Assembly (NCBI GenBank): GCA_035301485.1
Contig: DATGUF010000023.1
Span: forward strand, 12,464 to 76,463
Reading direction: 5' to 3'
Source: CALEAR01 sp035301485
GTDB lineage: Bacteria > Pseudomonadota > Gammaproteobacteria > Pseudomonadales > Alcanivoracaceae
DNA: 64,000 nucleotides
In this document: positions 25,123 to 33,756 of the stretch, piece after piece
How positions within the stretch are numbered: the first letter of the stretch is position 1
Layout: every line of letters starts with the position of its first letter
Program-made: the position numbers and the translations under genes
Notes under the pieces: model-generated
Database searches by the model: none
Told to the model about the DNA's origin: nothing
What the model saw: the letters and a program-made list of their open reading frames with translations, nothing else

Positions 25123-25863
25123 ATGCCTACCACTACACCGCTTGTTTCATTACACCAAGTGACCGTGCGCTACGGTGACCACGAAGCATTATCAAACGTG
25201 GACATGGAGCTTTATCCTGGCCAAATCGTCACCTTGGTGGGGCCAAATGGAGCTGGAAAATCCACCTTGGCGCGCGTGGTGCTTGGCAGCATAAAGCCAC
25301 ACAGCGGCAGCATAAAACGAAAGAAAAAATTACGCATTGGCTACATGCCTCAGAGCATTAAGCTCGATGACAGCCTACCCATTACCGTTGACCGCTTCTT
25401 GTGGCTCGGCAAATCGTGCTCTAAAGCCAAGCGCATGGCTATTTTAAACCGCGTAGGTGTTGCTCACCTTGCTTCACGAGCGGTACAACAATTGTCGGGC
25501 GGAGAGTGGCAGCGCGTGCTGCTAGCCCGTGCACTACTTCGCTCTCCTGACCTACTAGTGCTAGATGAGCCTGCTCAAGGCGTGGATATCACAGGCCAAG
25601 ATGCATTATACGGGCTGTTAAAGGAAGTGCGCGATGAAATTCAATGCGCTATTTTACTGATTTCACACGATTTACACTTAGTAATGGCCGCCACCGATAA
25701 AGTGCTGTGTTTACACCAGCATGTGTGCTGCGCGGGCACACCTGATGTGGTAGAACAAGACCCTGCATTCCGTGCTTTGTTCCCTCAGCACCAGCCCGGT
25801 AACCTAGCGTTGTATCAACACCATCACGACCACGAACACCACCTAGACGGCATCATAGAATGA
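25123..25863 (+). CDS. znuC: Zinc ABC transporter, ATP-binding protein
   Basis: The 246-residue ABC ATPase has Walker A GPNGAGKST (40-48), signature LSGGEWQ (124-130), Walker B LLVLDEP (144-150) and the H-loop histidine in LISHDLHL. The C-terminus is histidine rich (HQHPGN-type region then HHHDHEHH), as in other ZnuC proteins, and may bind zinc. It energises uptake through ZnuB, whose start overlaps its stop by four bases. In Pseudomonas zur usually precedes znuC; it is absent here. Confidence 0.94.
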   Translation: MPTTTPLVSLHQVTVRYGDHEALSNVDMELYPGQIVTLVGPNGAGKSTLARVVLGSIKPHSGSIKRKKKLRIGYMPQSIKLDDSLPITVDRFLWLGKSCSKAKRMAILNRVGVAHLASRAVQQLSGGEWQRVLLARALLRSPDLLVLDEPAQGVDITGQDALYGLLKEVRDEIQCAILLISHDLHLVMAATDKVLCLHQHVCCAGTPDVVEQDPAFRALFPQHQPGNLALYQHHHDHEHHLDGIIE

Positions 25864-26648
25864 TCATTGAATTACTATTGCCTGCTTTACTCGCCGGCCT
25901 CGCCATTGCACTGGTGGCCGGCCCCATGGGCTCATTTGTAGTATGGCGTCGCATGGCTTTTTTTGGCGACACTTTAGCCCATGGCTCCTTATTGGGCGCC
26001 GCTTTTGGCTTAGCAGTGGGGATGTCTTTGTATCCCGCCGTAATTGTTTGCTGCGTGGTGCTTGCTTTAGTGCTCACCGCCTTGCAACAGCAACGCTTTA
26101 TAGCTAACGATACGCTGCTGGGTATTGTGGCCCACACCACACTAGCACTCGGTATTGTCGCGCTGAGCTTACTGCCTGGGGTAAAAGTAGACCTTTTTGG
26201 TTTCTTGTTCGGTGATTTGCTCGCCGTCAGCATGCGCGAAGCGGCTTTCTTATGGGCCGGTGCTGCGTTTATATTTGTGGTGCTTGCCTTGAACTGGCGC
26301 CATTTACTGAGCATTACCGTGAATGAAGAATTAGCACGGGTAGAAGGAGTGCCCGTGACACTGGCACGAACCTTGCTCATGGTACTACTAGCACTTCTTA
26401 TTGCGGGAGCCTTACGTACCGTAGGTGTATTGCTGATCACCTCTTTACTCGTTATTCCTCCCGCTGCTGCGCGCCGTTTTTCATCTACACCTGAAAAAAT
26501 GGCCGCTTTAGCTAGCGTTTTAGGTGCCTGTTCTGTGGCAGGCGGCCTCACCATGAGCTGGTTTGCAGATACGCCAGTGGGGCCTTCTATTGTAATTGCT
26601 GCAGCCGGTTTATTTATTCTTTCCTTACTTATCCCAGCGCGGCAATAG
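25860..26648 (+). CDS. znuB: Zinc ABC transporter, permease protein
   Basis: The 262-residue inner-membrane permease of the cluster 9 type has about eight hydrophobic segments. It shows GPMGSFVVWRRMAFFGDTLAHGSLLG near the N-terminus and EGVPVTLARTLLMVLLALLI with SLLVIPPAAAR in the second half, both conserved in ZnuB/TroC families. The ATG overlaps the znuC stop (ATGA). With ZnuA and ZnuC it forms a complete high-affinity zinc importer. Confidence 0.94.
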   Translation: MIIELLLPALLAGLAIALVAGPMGSFVVWRRMAFFGDTLAHGSLLGAAFGLAVGMSLYPAVIVCCVVLALVLTALQQQRFIANDTLLGIVAHTTLALGIVALSLLPGVKVDLFGFLFGDLLAVSMREAAFLWAGAAFIFVVLALNWRHLLSITVNEELARVEGVPVTLARTLLMVLLALLIAGALRTVGVLLITSLLVIPPAAARRFSSTPEKMAALASVLGACSVAGGLTMSWFADTPVGPSIVIAAAGLFILSLLIPARQ

Positions 26649-26672
26649 GTGCTCATCAGAGCGCCTTAGGGC

Positions 26673-27053
26673 TTACTTTTGCTTGCGTTTAAAGCCTATA
26701 AAAGGCATTAAACTCATAAACCACATCAACTTACCTGCATCGCCCTCAATGCGAACATCGCCTTGCTGCATGGCTTCCATAAAAGCCATTTGGTTTTTAC
26801 TGGCGCGTTTCAACACATCCATTGCCGTGCCGGCATCTTTGAAGTTAATGCTGGTTTGGGCTTTGGGATGCAGGCCTGCTTTGCTCGTTACACCCGCAGG
26901 AGTAAAATAAAACCAACGCGCCGGTTTACCTTTTACGGTGCGCCATTGCATAACTACTTGTTGGTTTTGCAAACGTTTTTGCACTTCTGGATGGCGCTTA
27001 CCTAGCCAACGCAAACGCAAGGCAAGCAACCATAAAACGAGACGGAATAACAT
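26673..27053 (-). CDS. Small SCP2-like domain protein
   Basis: The 126-residue protein starts with a hydrophobic, basic helix (LFRLVLWLLALRLRWLGKRH) that may bind membrane. A core follows with YFTPAGVTSKAGLHPKAQTSINFKD, AMDVLKRASKNQMAFMEAMQQGDVRIEGD and MLMWFMSLMP-type residues. The INF(K)D ... GDVRIEGD pattern is like the SCP2 sterol-carrier fold, which in bacteria binds lipids such as ubiquinone intermediates. The call is tentative. It lies 8 bases after the rubredoxin reductase gene and probably belongs to that operon. Confidence 0.6.
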   Translation of the reverse strand: MLFRLVLWLLALRLRWLGKRHPEVQKRLQNQQVVMQWRTVKGKPARWFYFTPAGVTSKAGLHPKAQTSINFKDAGTAMDVLKRASKNQMAFMEAMQQGDVRIEGDAGKLMWFMSLMPFIGFKRKQK

Positions 27054-27061
27054 GGGTAAAC

Positions 27062-28210
27062 CTATAGAAGATCGGGCAATTGTTTCGCCAACGCCATTCT
27101 CTCCTTAACTGCATCACCGGTTAAGGCAAAACCGCGCAAGGCGTTCTCTTTGTCATAAAACAAGGCGCGAATGGTACGCCCTTCTTCTTCAATTTCCCAG
27201 CGGCCTTCTACCTCCAACGCAGGAGGTGCACATACCACAGGGCATGCCGGCGTTTTGATGGTAATAGGCATAGAAGCGTATTTCACGGCTGTCTCTGTGC
27301 CTGTGAGCGTTTGTGCTAAGGCGCGCGCCGCAGCCATCAGCGGTAAAACATACAGCAACACATTGCCTTCCACTTCTGCGCAATCACCTAAAGCATAAAT
27401 ATTTGCATCAGAGGTACGCAAGAAACTATCGGTTACCACGCCACGGTTTATGTTTAAACCCGCTTCTTTCGCAAGCGATACGTTCGGCTGCAACCCAATG
27501 GCAGACAAGACAATATCCGCATCAATAGTGCTTCCGTCGGACAGGTGTACACATACGCCGTCAGCGGTTTTCTCTACTTTTTGTGCAAACGGCCCAAAAT
27601 GGAAAGTAACGCCTAAGTCACTTAAAGCGCCGGATACTGCGCGGGACGCTTCTTCCGGTAAGAAAGTGGGGAGGCAACGGCCCGCAGGCTCCACCACATG
27701 CACCTCAAAACCGCCGTTAATTAGGTCATTAGAAAATTCTGTACCAATTAGGCCGCTACCTATAATGGCCACGCGTTTTTTGCCTTCCAACGCAGCGCGA
27801 AAAACACGGTAATCCATTAGGTTATTAACGGTATACACAGCCTCTAATCCATCACCTTCTAGTGCTGGGTTAAATACCTGTGCGCCCGTTGCTAGCACCA
27901 ACTGGCTATAGGCCAACTTTTCCCCATTCTCGAGGCTTATCGCTTTCTCTGCCGGATGAATAGCCGTCACCACTTGATGAGGCCTTACTTCAAGCTGAAA
28001 CTGCTCCGCCAGCTTTTCTGGGCTAGCCATAATAAGTTCGTCAGCTTGCTTAGAACGGGTAAAGCCCGTGGAAAGCATAGGCTTAGAGTAATTATTGCCG
28101 TCATCAGCGGTCAGCATAATCACTGGAATGTCGGCATCGTGCCGACGAATTTCTTTTGCTGTATTAAAGCCCGCTAACCCGGAACCAATAATAATAATGG
28201 GATCTACCAT
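27062..28210 (-). CDS. Rubredoxin--NAD(+) reductase (FAD-dependent)
   Basis: The 382-residue flavoprotein shows an FAD-binding GSGLAGFNTAKEIRR at the N-terminus, the NAD-binding GSGLIGTEFSNDLI near 150-163, and the second FAD motif IYALGDCAEVEG. Overall it matches AlkT/RubB/HcaD-type reductases. It passes electrons from NADH to the rubredoxin encoded 49 bases upstream on the same strand. Such pairs serve alkane hydroxylases or oxidative-stress reductases; no alkane hydroxylase is in the window. A nitrite-reductase-like or ferredoxin reductase role is less likely given the rubredoxin neighbour. Confidence 0.9.
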   Translation of the reverse strand: MVDPIIIIGSGLAGFNTAKEIRRHDADIPVIMLTADDGNNYSKPMLSTGFTRSKQADELIMASPEKLAEQFQLEVRPHQVVTAIHPAEKAISLENGEKLAYSQLVLATGAQVFNPALEGDGLEAVYTVNNLMDYRVFRAALEGKKRVAIIGSGLIGTEFSNDLINGGFEVHVVEPAGRCLPTFLPEEASRAVSGALSDLGVTFHFGPFAQKVEKTADGVCVHLSDGSTIDADIVLSAIGLQPNVSLAKEAGLNINRGVVTDSFLRTSDANIYALGDCAEVEGNVLLYVLPLMAAARALAQTLTGTETAVKYASMPITIKTPACPVVCAPPALEVEGRWEIEEEGRTIRALFYDKENALRGFALTGDAVKERMALAKQLPDLL

Positions 28211-28259
28211 TTCTCTTTCCTATGTTTGTTGGTGCGCATTGCCGTAAGCAATAAACACA

Positions 28260-28427
28260 TTAACCGATTTCAACCATTTCAAAATCTTCTTTGCCCACGC
28301 CACAATCTGGGCAGAACCAGTCTTCTGGCACATCTTCCCACGCAGTACCAGGGGGAATACCGTCTTCAGGCCAACCTTCAGCTTCATCATAAATAAAACC
28401 ACACACTACACATTCCCACTTCTTCAT
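28260..28427 (-). CDS. Rubredoxin
   Basis: This small gene encodes 55 residues. It begins MKKWECVVCGFIYDEAEGWP and has both iron knuckles, CxxCG at residues 6-10 and CPDCG at 39-43, with GTAWEDVPEDWFCPDC between. All four cysteines of the Fe(SCys)4 site are present. ATG 28427 is followed by an unbroken frame to TAA 28260. It is the electron carrier for the reductase encoded next on the same strand and is divergent from ubiC. Confidence 0.95.
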   Translation of the reverse strand: MKKWECVVCGFIYDEAEGWPEDGIPPGTAWEDVPEDWFCPDCGVGKEDFEMVEIG

Positions 28428-28612
28428 CACTACACCCCAACAAAAGAAATATTAACAACACATATAAATGAGGGTGCTTAAACTAACGAGCTCTCACTTA
28501 AAAAGCAATGACACCAAAAACGGTACCATTGGGAAATGTAACCATTACGGGCACCACTACACAGTTTGGCACGCAAGCTTTACACTACGGCCCTACCCAG
28601 AAAGGAGTTACC

Positions 28613-29143
28613 GTGCAGCCTACCAATCATCACGCCCATTTGCCTGCCAACATTACCTGGCACACGCTCGCGCAAGCCAATGCGCCAACACAAATAATGG
28701 ATTGGCTCATGGCATCAGGCTCACTCACTCAACGCCTGCAGCAACGTGGGGTATTTTCTGTACTCCCCCAACAAGAATTTCATGGGGCCCCCACTGCCAC
28801 AGAAACAAAGCTTCTGATGCTGCCAACACCAACCCGGGCTCTCATCAGGGAGGTTTTACTGGCTCTTGATGATATTCCTGTGGTGGTAGCACGAACCGTG
28901 CTGCCTCTTGCTAGCCTAACAGGAGCTAATGCAGTGTTGGGCCAAATGGCAAACCGTTCTTTAGGCAGCGCATTGTTCGAGGCACCCGCTGCCACTCGTG
29001 AACACCTCTGGGTTACGCAACTACCGGCCACCAACCCACTAGGCCCGCTATGGGGGCGGCAAAACTACTATTTAAAACGTGGCGCACCTTTATTAGTGGC
29101 TGAGTTTTTTCTGCCTGCGTTTTGGCAACAGTTTGCGAATTAA
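28613..29143 (+). CDS. ubiC: Chorismate--pyruvate lyase
   Basis: The 176-residue protein matches UbiC: DWLMASGSLTQRLQQRG, then IREVLLALDDIPVVVARTVLP with the active-site arginine, LTGANAVLGQMANRSLGSALFE, and LWGRQNYYLKRGAPLLVAEFFLP. It converts chorismate to 4-hydroxybenzoate, the first committed step of ubiquinone synthesis. I chose GTG 28613 because AAAGGAG lies five bases before it and the protein then has the usual UbiC length. The frame is open to ATG 28508, which would add 35 residues and lacks a ribosome-binding site. ubiA follows after 70 bases. Confidence 0.88.
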   Translation: MQPTNHHAHLPANITWHTLAQANAPTQIMDWLMASGSLTQRLQQRGVFSVLPQQEFHGAPTATETKLLMLPTPTRALIREVLLALDDIPVVVARTVLPLASLTGANAVLGQMANRSLGSALFEAPAATREHLWVTQLPATNPLGPLWGRQNYYLKRGAPLLVAEFFLPAFWQQFAN

Positions 29144-29213
29144 GGCAAACCGATGCACTCCTAATATAAGCCGTTTACACTAAGCGTCCCCTGTATGTAC
29201 AAAAGGTATTGTT

Positions 29214-30092
29214 ATGCTGCAGTTCGTTGAAAAACGCTACCCTGCCCTGTGGCCTTGGATTCAACTCATGCGTTTAGACAGGCCTATAGGCACCATGCTA
29301 TTGCTGTGGCCCACACTTTGGGCTGTGTGGATTGCAGGAGATGGCAGCCCTAGCTTCGGCATTGTGGTGGTCTTTACGCTCGGCGTATTTTCTATGCGCG
29401 CCGCTGGTTGTGTCATCAACGATTTCGCCGATCGACACATTGACGGCAGCGTTGAACGCACCAAGGATCGCCCTTTAGCCACAGGGGCTCTGCGCAGCAA
29501 AGATGCCTTAATGTTATTTGGCGCCCTCATTTTTTTATCGTTTTTGTTGTTACTAACGTTAAATTGGCTCACCTTTTGGTATGCCTTTGGGGCGCTTTTT
29601 TTAGCTACTCTGTACCCCTTTAGCAAACGCTTCACCTACATGCCGCAATTTTTCTTAGGAGCCGCTTTTGCTTGGGCTATCCCCATGGCATTTGCGGCTG
29701 AAATGGAGGCGGTGCCTTTGGTGGCGTGGGTGCTTTATGCTGCCAAGCTCGTTTGGACTATTGCTTACGATACACAATATGCCATGTGCGATCGCGAGGA
29801 CGATTTACGCATCGGGGTAAAAAGCACCGCTATTTTATTTGGTGATTCCGACATTCACATTATTGGTGGCTTACAATTAATGACCTTGCTGCTGCTATGC
29901 ATCGTTGGCCTACAAGCAGGGCTGCATTGGCCTTGGTTTGCCAGCATTGTTGTGGCTGGGTTGTTGTTTTTATATCAGCAATGGCTCACCAAAGATCGTG
30001 ATAGATGGCTAAGCTTCAAAGCCTTCCTTAATAACCAGTGGGTGGGTTTGGTACTTTTTGTTGGCCTTCTGCTGAACTACGCCTTGTACTAA
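29214..30092 (+). CDS. ubiA: 4-hydroxybenzoate polyprenyltransferase
   Basis: The 292-residue integral membrane enzyme has about nine hydrophobic helices and both Mg/prenyl-diphosphate motifs. The first is NDFADRHIDGSVERTKDRPLATG; the second is DTQYAMCDREDDLRIGVKSTA. It attaches the polyprenyl tail to 4-hydroxybenzoate made by UbiC, the gene immediately upstream. azlC starts two bases after its stop, so ubiC-ubiA-azlC-azlD may be one transcript. Confidence 0.96.
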   Translation: MLQFVEKRYPALWPWIQLMRLDRPIGTMLLLWPTLWAVWIAGDGSPSFGIVVVFTLGVFSMRAAGCVINDFADRHIDGSVERTKDRPLATGALRSKDALMLFGALIFLSFLLLLTLNWLTFWYAFGALFLATLYPFSKRFTYMPQFFLGAAFAWAIPMAFAAEMEAVPLVAWVLYAAKLVWTIAYDTQYAMCDREDDLRIGVKSTAILFGDSDIHIIGGLQLMTLLLLCIVGLQAGLHWPWFASIVVAGLLFLYQQWLTKDRDRWLSFKAFLNNQWVGLVLFVGLLLNYALY

Positions 30093-30093
30093 C

Positions 30094-30780
30094 ATGCCCA
30101 CTCAGCACCCCTGGAAGCAAGCATTCACTATCACCACACCCGTTATGCTTGGGTACATCCCACTTGGCATCGCCTTTGGGCTGCTCGCTGTGCAACTGGG
30201 GTTTTCCATGTGGGTGCCCGTTGCCATGTCGGTGTTTGTATACTCCGGCGCCAGCCAATTTTTACTCATTAGCTTACTCGCAAGCGGCGCAAGCCTTGTT
30301 ACCATTACCACAGCGGGGTTACTCATTAATAGCCGCCATATGTTTTACGGTTTATCGCTACAACATCTTATTAAGCCAAAACATTGGCGCCAGGCTTACA
30401 CTATGTTTGCCCTCACCGACGAAACCTACGCCTTGCTTAACAACCCCGCCCAACCTTTAACGCCTGACCTTGCTAGCCGCATTGCCGCTTTAAACCAAGG
30501 GTGGTGGGTGCTAGGCAGTTTTTTAGGCGCCATGGCTGGGCAGTTTTTAACTTTAGATGCAGGCGGCCTCGCCTTTTCACTCACAGCTTTGTTTATTGTA
30601 TTAACACTAGAGCAGGCGAAACATCGTAGTAGCTACCGCCCTTTTGCTTTCGCTGTGATGGCGGCGTTACCCGCCTTGTTATTGCTGCCTGAAGCGCACT
30701 TTTTATTAGCCACCATAGCCGGTGGCTGTTTCTTACTGTGGATCGATTTCAACTACAGCAGCAAGGGCCTGCGCCAATGA
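30094..30780 (+). CDS. azlC: AzlC-family branched-chain amino acid exporter, large subunit
   Basis: The 228-residue membrane protein matches the AzlC/YgaZ family: ITTPVMLGYIPLGIAFGLL, SVFVYSGASQFLLI, AGLLINSRHMFYGLSL and ALTDETYALL are the conserved blocks. With AzlD it forms a two-component exporter of branched-chain amino acids or analogues. Its stop overlaps the azlD start (ATGA). It directly follows ubiA, which looks like operon fusion rather than functional linkage. Confidence 0.92.
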   Translation: MPTQHPWKQAFTITTPVMLGYIPLGIAFGLLAVQLGFSMWVPVAMSVFVYSGASQFLLISLLASGASLVTITTAGLLINSRHMFYGLSLQHLIKPKHWRQAYTMFALTDETYALLNNPAQPLTPDLASRIAALNQGWWVLGSFLGAMAGQFLTLDAGGLAFSLTALFIVLTLEQAKHRSSYRPFAFAVMAALPALLLLPEAHFLLATIAGGCFLLWIDFNYSSKGLRQ

Positions 30781-31139
30781 TCTCAACTTCGTATCTTTTA
30801 GCCGCTATGGCACTTACAGCTTTAGGGGTGCTCACCACTCGCGCCATACCCTTTGTGCTCTTTCGTGGCCACGCGCAACCACCACTAGTACGTTACTTAG
30901 CCAAAACTCTGCCACCCCTGATCATGCTGACCTTAGTGGTGTATTCGTTGCAACGTATGCGCTTATGGCCTTTGCCGGAGTGGCAATGGCACGAAAACGG
31001 CTGGCCCTTACTAGCAGCCACCCTCAGCGTAACGGTGTTACACCTATGGCGTGGCAACGTGCTGTTGTCGATTTGCGGTGGCACCGCCCTTTACATGGCG
31101 CTTATCCACCCTACAGTGCAACATCTTTTAGGGGCTTAA
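30777..31139 (+). CDS. azlD: AzlD-family small subunit of a branched-chain amino acid exporter
   Basis: The 120-residue protein has four hydrophobic segments and the AzlD pattern: TTRAIPFVLF near the N-terminus, LVRYLAKTLPPLIMLTLVVYSL in the centre, and HLWRGNVLLSICGGTALYMAL at the end. ATG 30777 overlaps the azlC stop; the frame continues upstream but the overlap start fits both operon structure and family length. Its last four bases overlap the end of the convergent slyX gene. Confidence 0.9.
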   Translation: MISTSYLLAAMALTALGVLTTRAIPFVLFRGHAQPPLVRYLAKTLPPLIMLTLVVYSLQRMRLWPLPEWQWHENGWPLLAATLSVTVLHLWRGNVLLSICGGTALYMALIHPTVQHLLGA

Positions 31140-31345
31140 TAGTGCGGTGGAATTTCATACTCTTCTGCAACTTGAGCTTTTAAAGCGTCATTCATGTATT
31201 CCCAACGCTCTATTAAGGCACGGCACACTTTTTCCATCTGATCTAATTGCTGCTGTTGCGCCGCCACAATACTGTTTAGCGTCTCCAATAAATCCTCTTG
31301 GTAAGCCAGCTTTGTTTCTAGTTCAACCATGCGTTCTTCAGACAT
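31136..31345 (-). CDS. slyX: SlyX family protein
   Basis: The 69-residue protein is a short coiled coil (MVELETKLAYQEDLLETLNSIVAAQQQQLDQMEKV) followed by the family's characteristic ending EEYEIPPHY. SlyX has no established function; the gene takes its name from its position beside slyD in E. coli. The 3' end overlaps azlD by four bases on the opposite strand. Confidence 0.92.
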   Translation of the reverse strand: MSEERMVELETKLAYQEDLLETLNSIVAAQQQQLDQMEKVCRALIERWEYMNDALKAQVAEEYEIPPHY

Positions 31346-31456
31346 TATCCACCCTCTTTCCTAATAAAACGTTGCATCTGCGAAGTTGCCGAGCATAACA
31401 CAAACCACTATACTCGCCGCCGCTCTTTGAGCCTCAACTAATACTAGATATAAATT

Positions 31457-32023
31457 ATGCTAGAACATGCTTTCGTGGTTGCTACTGTTTTAGTAGCAAT
31501 TGGTGAAATTGGGGATAAAACACAACTACTTGCGTTTGCCTTAGCCCAACGTTACCGCACTCCTTGGCTCATCTTGGCGGGTATTTTGGCCGCTACTTTA
31601 CTGAACCATGGATTATCTGTTTTATTCGGTCAGTGGGCAGCCCAACATTTTTCTATGTTTTGGCTCACCCTCATCTTGGGCGTTGGCTTTATTGTTCTGG
31701 GTTTATGGATGCTTATTCCAGACAAAGAAGAAAGCGTTGACGCGAAACCCCAATGGAATGCCTTTATCGCTACTTTTGTGCTCTTTTTTCTTGCTGAAAT
31801 CGGAGATAAGACACAACTCGCTACTGTTGCGTTAGCAGCTCGCTTTCCAGACGCTTTTTGGCATGTTTTATTGGGTTCAACACTAGGCATGTTGTTGGCC
31901 AATATACCTGCCATCTGGCTTGGTGCCACCCTTACCCATCCACGTTGGCAACGAATTGTTCATCGCTTCAGCGCTGCGCTATTCGTCCTCTTTGGCTTGG
32001 CCACCCTTTGGCAGCTTGTATAG
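31457..32023 (+). CDS. TMEM165/GDT1-family transporter (UPF0016), probable Mn2+/Ca2+ exporter
   Basis: The 188-residue protein has six predicted membrane helices in two homologous halves. Each half carries the E-x-G-D-K-T-Q signature: EIGDKTQLLAFALA (about 17-30) and EIGDKTQLATVALA (about 114-127). Bacterial members such as Vibrio MneA export manganese. A Mn-sensing yybP-ykoY riboswitch precedes some relatives; I could not find one in the short 111-base leader here. Confidence 0.92.
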   Translation: MLEHAFVVATVLVAIGEIGDKTQLLAFALAQRYRTPWLILAGILAATLLNHGLSVLFGQWAAQHFSMFWLTLILGVGFIVLGLWMLIPDKEESVDAKPQWNAFIATFVLFFLAEIGDKTQLATVALAARFPDAFWHVLLGSTLGMLLANIPAIWLGATLTHPRWQRIVHRFSAALFVLFGLATLWQLV

Positions 32024-32143
32024 CAACCATACGCCCTAAAGCCGTTGCGCAATAAACAGACAAGCTGCCATCTATAACAATAAAGTGATAACATGCGCCG
32101 CACCTGCGCTGCTTACTTAACTAACAAAATAACAAGAGCACTT

Positions 32144-32533
32144 ATGACAGACGCAAATGATGTAACCCCTCAGCCTCAGGGCGAATTAACACTGCAAATT
32201 ATTGCCATGCCTAGCCACACCAACAAAGACGGTGACATTTACGGCGGTTGGCTTGTTTCACAAATGGACCTAGCCGGCGCTCAATATGCGAGCCACATTG
32301 CTGAAGGCCGTGTGGCTACGGTGGCGATCGACAACATGGCTTTTGTTAAGCCTGTGCCAGTGGGCGCTACCATTTATTGTTACGCCCAATTGTTGGAAGT
32401 AGGCCGCAGCTCCATCCAAATTCGAGTAGAAGCATGGATCAACTCCACCACTGCTAAAGCAAAAGTGACGGATGCCATTTTTACTTTTGTGGCCATCGAC
32501 GAACAAGGGAACACCCGCCCAGTAAAGCACTGA
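32144..32533 (+). CDS. yciA: Acyl-CoA thioesterase, YciA type
   Basis: The 129-residue hot-dog-fold protein has PSHTNKDGDIYGGWLVSQMDLAGA, where the aspartate and adjacent glycines belong to the YciA active site, and FVKPVPVGATIYCYAQL. It hydrolyses a broad range of acyl-CoAs. ATG 32144 was preferred because AAGAGC precedes it and the family starts nearby; the open frame extends to 32093 without similarity. Confidence 0.9.
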   Translation: MTDANDVTPQPQGELTLQIIAMPSHTNKDGDIYGGWLVSQMDLAGAQYASHIAEGRVATVAIDNMAFVKPVPVGATIYCYAQLLEVGRSSIQIRVEAWINSTTAKAKVTDAIFTFVAIDEQGNTRPVKH

Positions 32534-32601
32534 GTTAATACTGGGCTAGAACCGCCATCGGCTTACAGGTAGACTAATCGCTACCTTCATAACCGTATTA
32601 A

Positions 32602-33756
32602 TTGGTGACCGTGTCCTTTCCAGCAGATTCAGTAGGCTTAGTAAAGCCCGAAACCTTACATTTTGACGAACCACTTACCCTTGAATGTGGCCGTACACTA
32701 ACCACTTTCGATTTAGTGTACGAAACTTATGGCACCCTCAACGCAGAGCGCAGCAACGCTGTTCTTATTTGCCATGCTTTATCGGGGCATCATCATGCCG
32801 CTGGCTACCACACTCCTGATGATAAACGTCCAGGTTGGTGGGACAGCTGTATCGGCCCTGGCAAACCCATCGACACCAACCGTTTTTATGTGGTGTGTTT
32901 AAATAATTTAGGGGGTTGCCATGGTTCTTCTGGCCCTAACACTATCGACCCCGATACCGGTGAGCTATGGGGGCCCGACTTTCCTTTAATTACGATTAAA
33001 GATTGGGTTCACAGCCAAGCCCTTTTAGCTGATCGCCTAGGCATTGATGTGTGGGCGGCCGTTATTGGCGGCAGCATGGGAGGTATGCAGGCCCTGCAGT
33101 GGTCTATTTCTTACCCTGAGCGTTTGCGCCATGCCCTTGTAATTGCCACTGCGCCGCGTTTGTCGGCACAAAACATCGCTTTTAACGAAGTGGCGCGCCA
33201 ATCTATTCTCACTGACCCAGATTTTCACGATGGCCGCTATGTGGAAAAGGGTACCTACCCACGCCAAGGGCTTATTTTGGCCCGCATGGTGGGGCACATT
33301 ACCTATTTAAGTGATGGCGCCATGCGCGAAAAATTCGGTCGCGATTTGCGTGATGGCCGTTTTCAATTTGGTTTTGATGTGGAATTCCAAGTAGAAAGCT
33401 ACTTACGCTACCAAGGCGAGCAATTTTCACGCAATTTCGATGCCAACACCTATTTGCTCATGACAAAAGCATTAGATTACTTCGACCCTGCTAGCGATTA
33501 CGATAATTCGTTAGAAAAAGCGTTGACCAATGCGCAGTGTAAATTCCTTGTTCTTTCGTTCAGCACTGACTGGCGTTTTCCGCCCGAGCGTTCTAAAGAA
33601 ATTGTGGATGCACTACTCACTGCGGGCAAACCTGTTAGCTATGCCTCTATCATTACAGATAAAGGGCATGATGCTTTCTTGTTACCCATCCCCAAATACC
33701 TTGAAATGCTGCGCGCCTATTTAAACCGTGTGGCTGACGAAGTGGAGGCTAAGTAA
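32602..33756 (+). CDS. metX: Homoserine O-acyltransferase (MetX)
   Basis: The 384-residue alpha/beta hydrolase-fold enzyme acylates homoserine. Blocks include SNAVLICHALSGHHHAAGYH, WWDSCIGPGKPIDT, the nucleophile elbow GGSMGGMQ (S158), LMTKALDYFDP and KGHDAFLLP with the catalytic histidine. It resembles the Pseudomonas enzyme closely. In proteobacteria with metX-metW the product is often O-succinylhomoserine despite the name, so the acyl group is left open. The start is uncertain: TTG 32602, GTG 32605 and GTG 32611 are in frame and none has a strong ribosome-binding site. metW starts inside its stop codon region. Confidence 0.93.
   Translation: MVTVSFPADSVGLVKPETLHFDEPLTLECGRTLTTFDLVYETYGTLNAERSNAVLICHALSGHHHAAGYHTPDDKRPGWWDSCIGPGKPIDTNRFYVVCLNNLGGCHGSSGPNTIDPDTGELWGPDFPLITIKDWVHSQALLADRLGIDVWAAVIGGSMGGMQALQWSISYPERLRHALVIATAPRLSAQNIAFNEVARQSILTDPDFHDGRYVEKGTYPRQGLILARMVGHITYLSDGAMREKFGRDLRDGRFQFGFDVEFQVESYLRYQGEQFSRNFDANTYLLMTKALDYFDPASDYDNSLEKALTNAQCKFLVLSFSTDWRFPPERSKEIVDALLTAGKPVSYASIITDKGHDAFLLPIPKYLEMLRAYLNRVADEVEAK

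Noticed and set aside
28220..28402. 60-residue minus-strand frame over the rubredoxin gene
   Set aside because: It is the wrong frame; the adjacent frame encodes rubredoxin with all four cysteines.
31346..31456. yybP-ykoY manganese riboswitch before the GDT1-type gene
   Set aside because: The leader is short and I could not find the conserved paired elements of that riboswitch.
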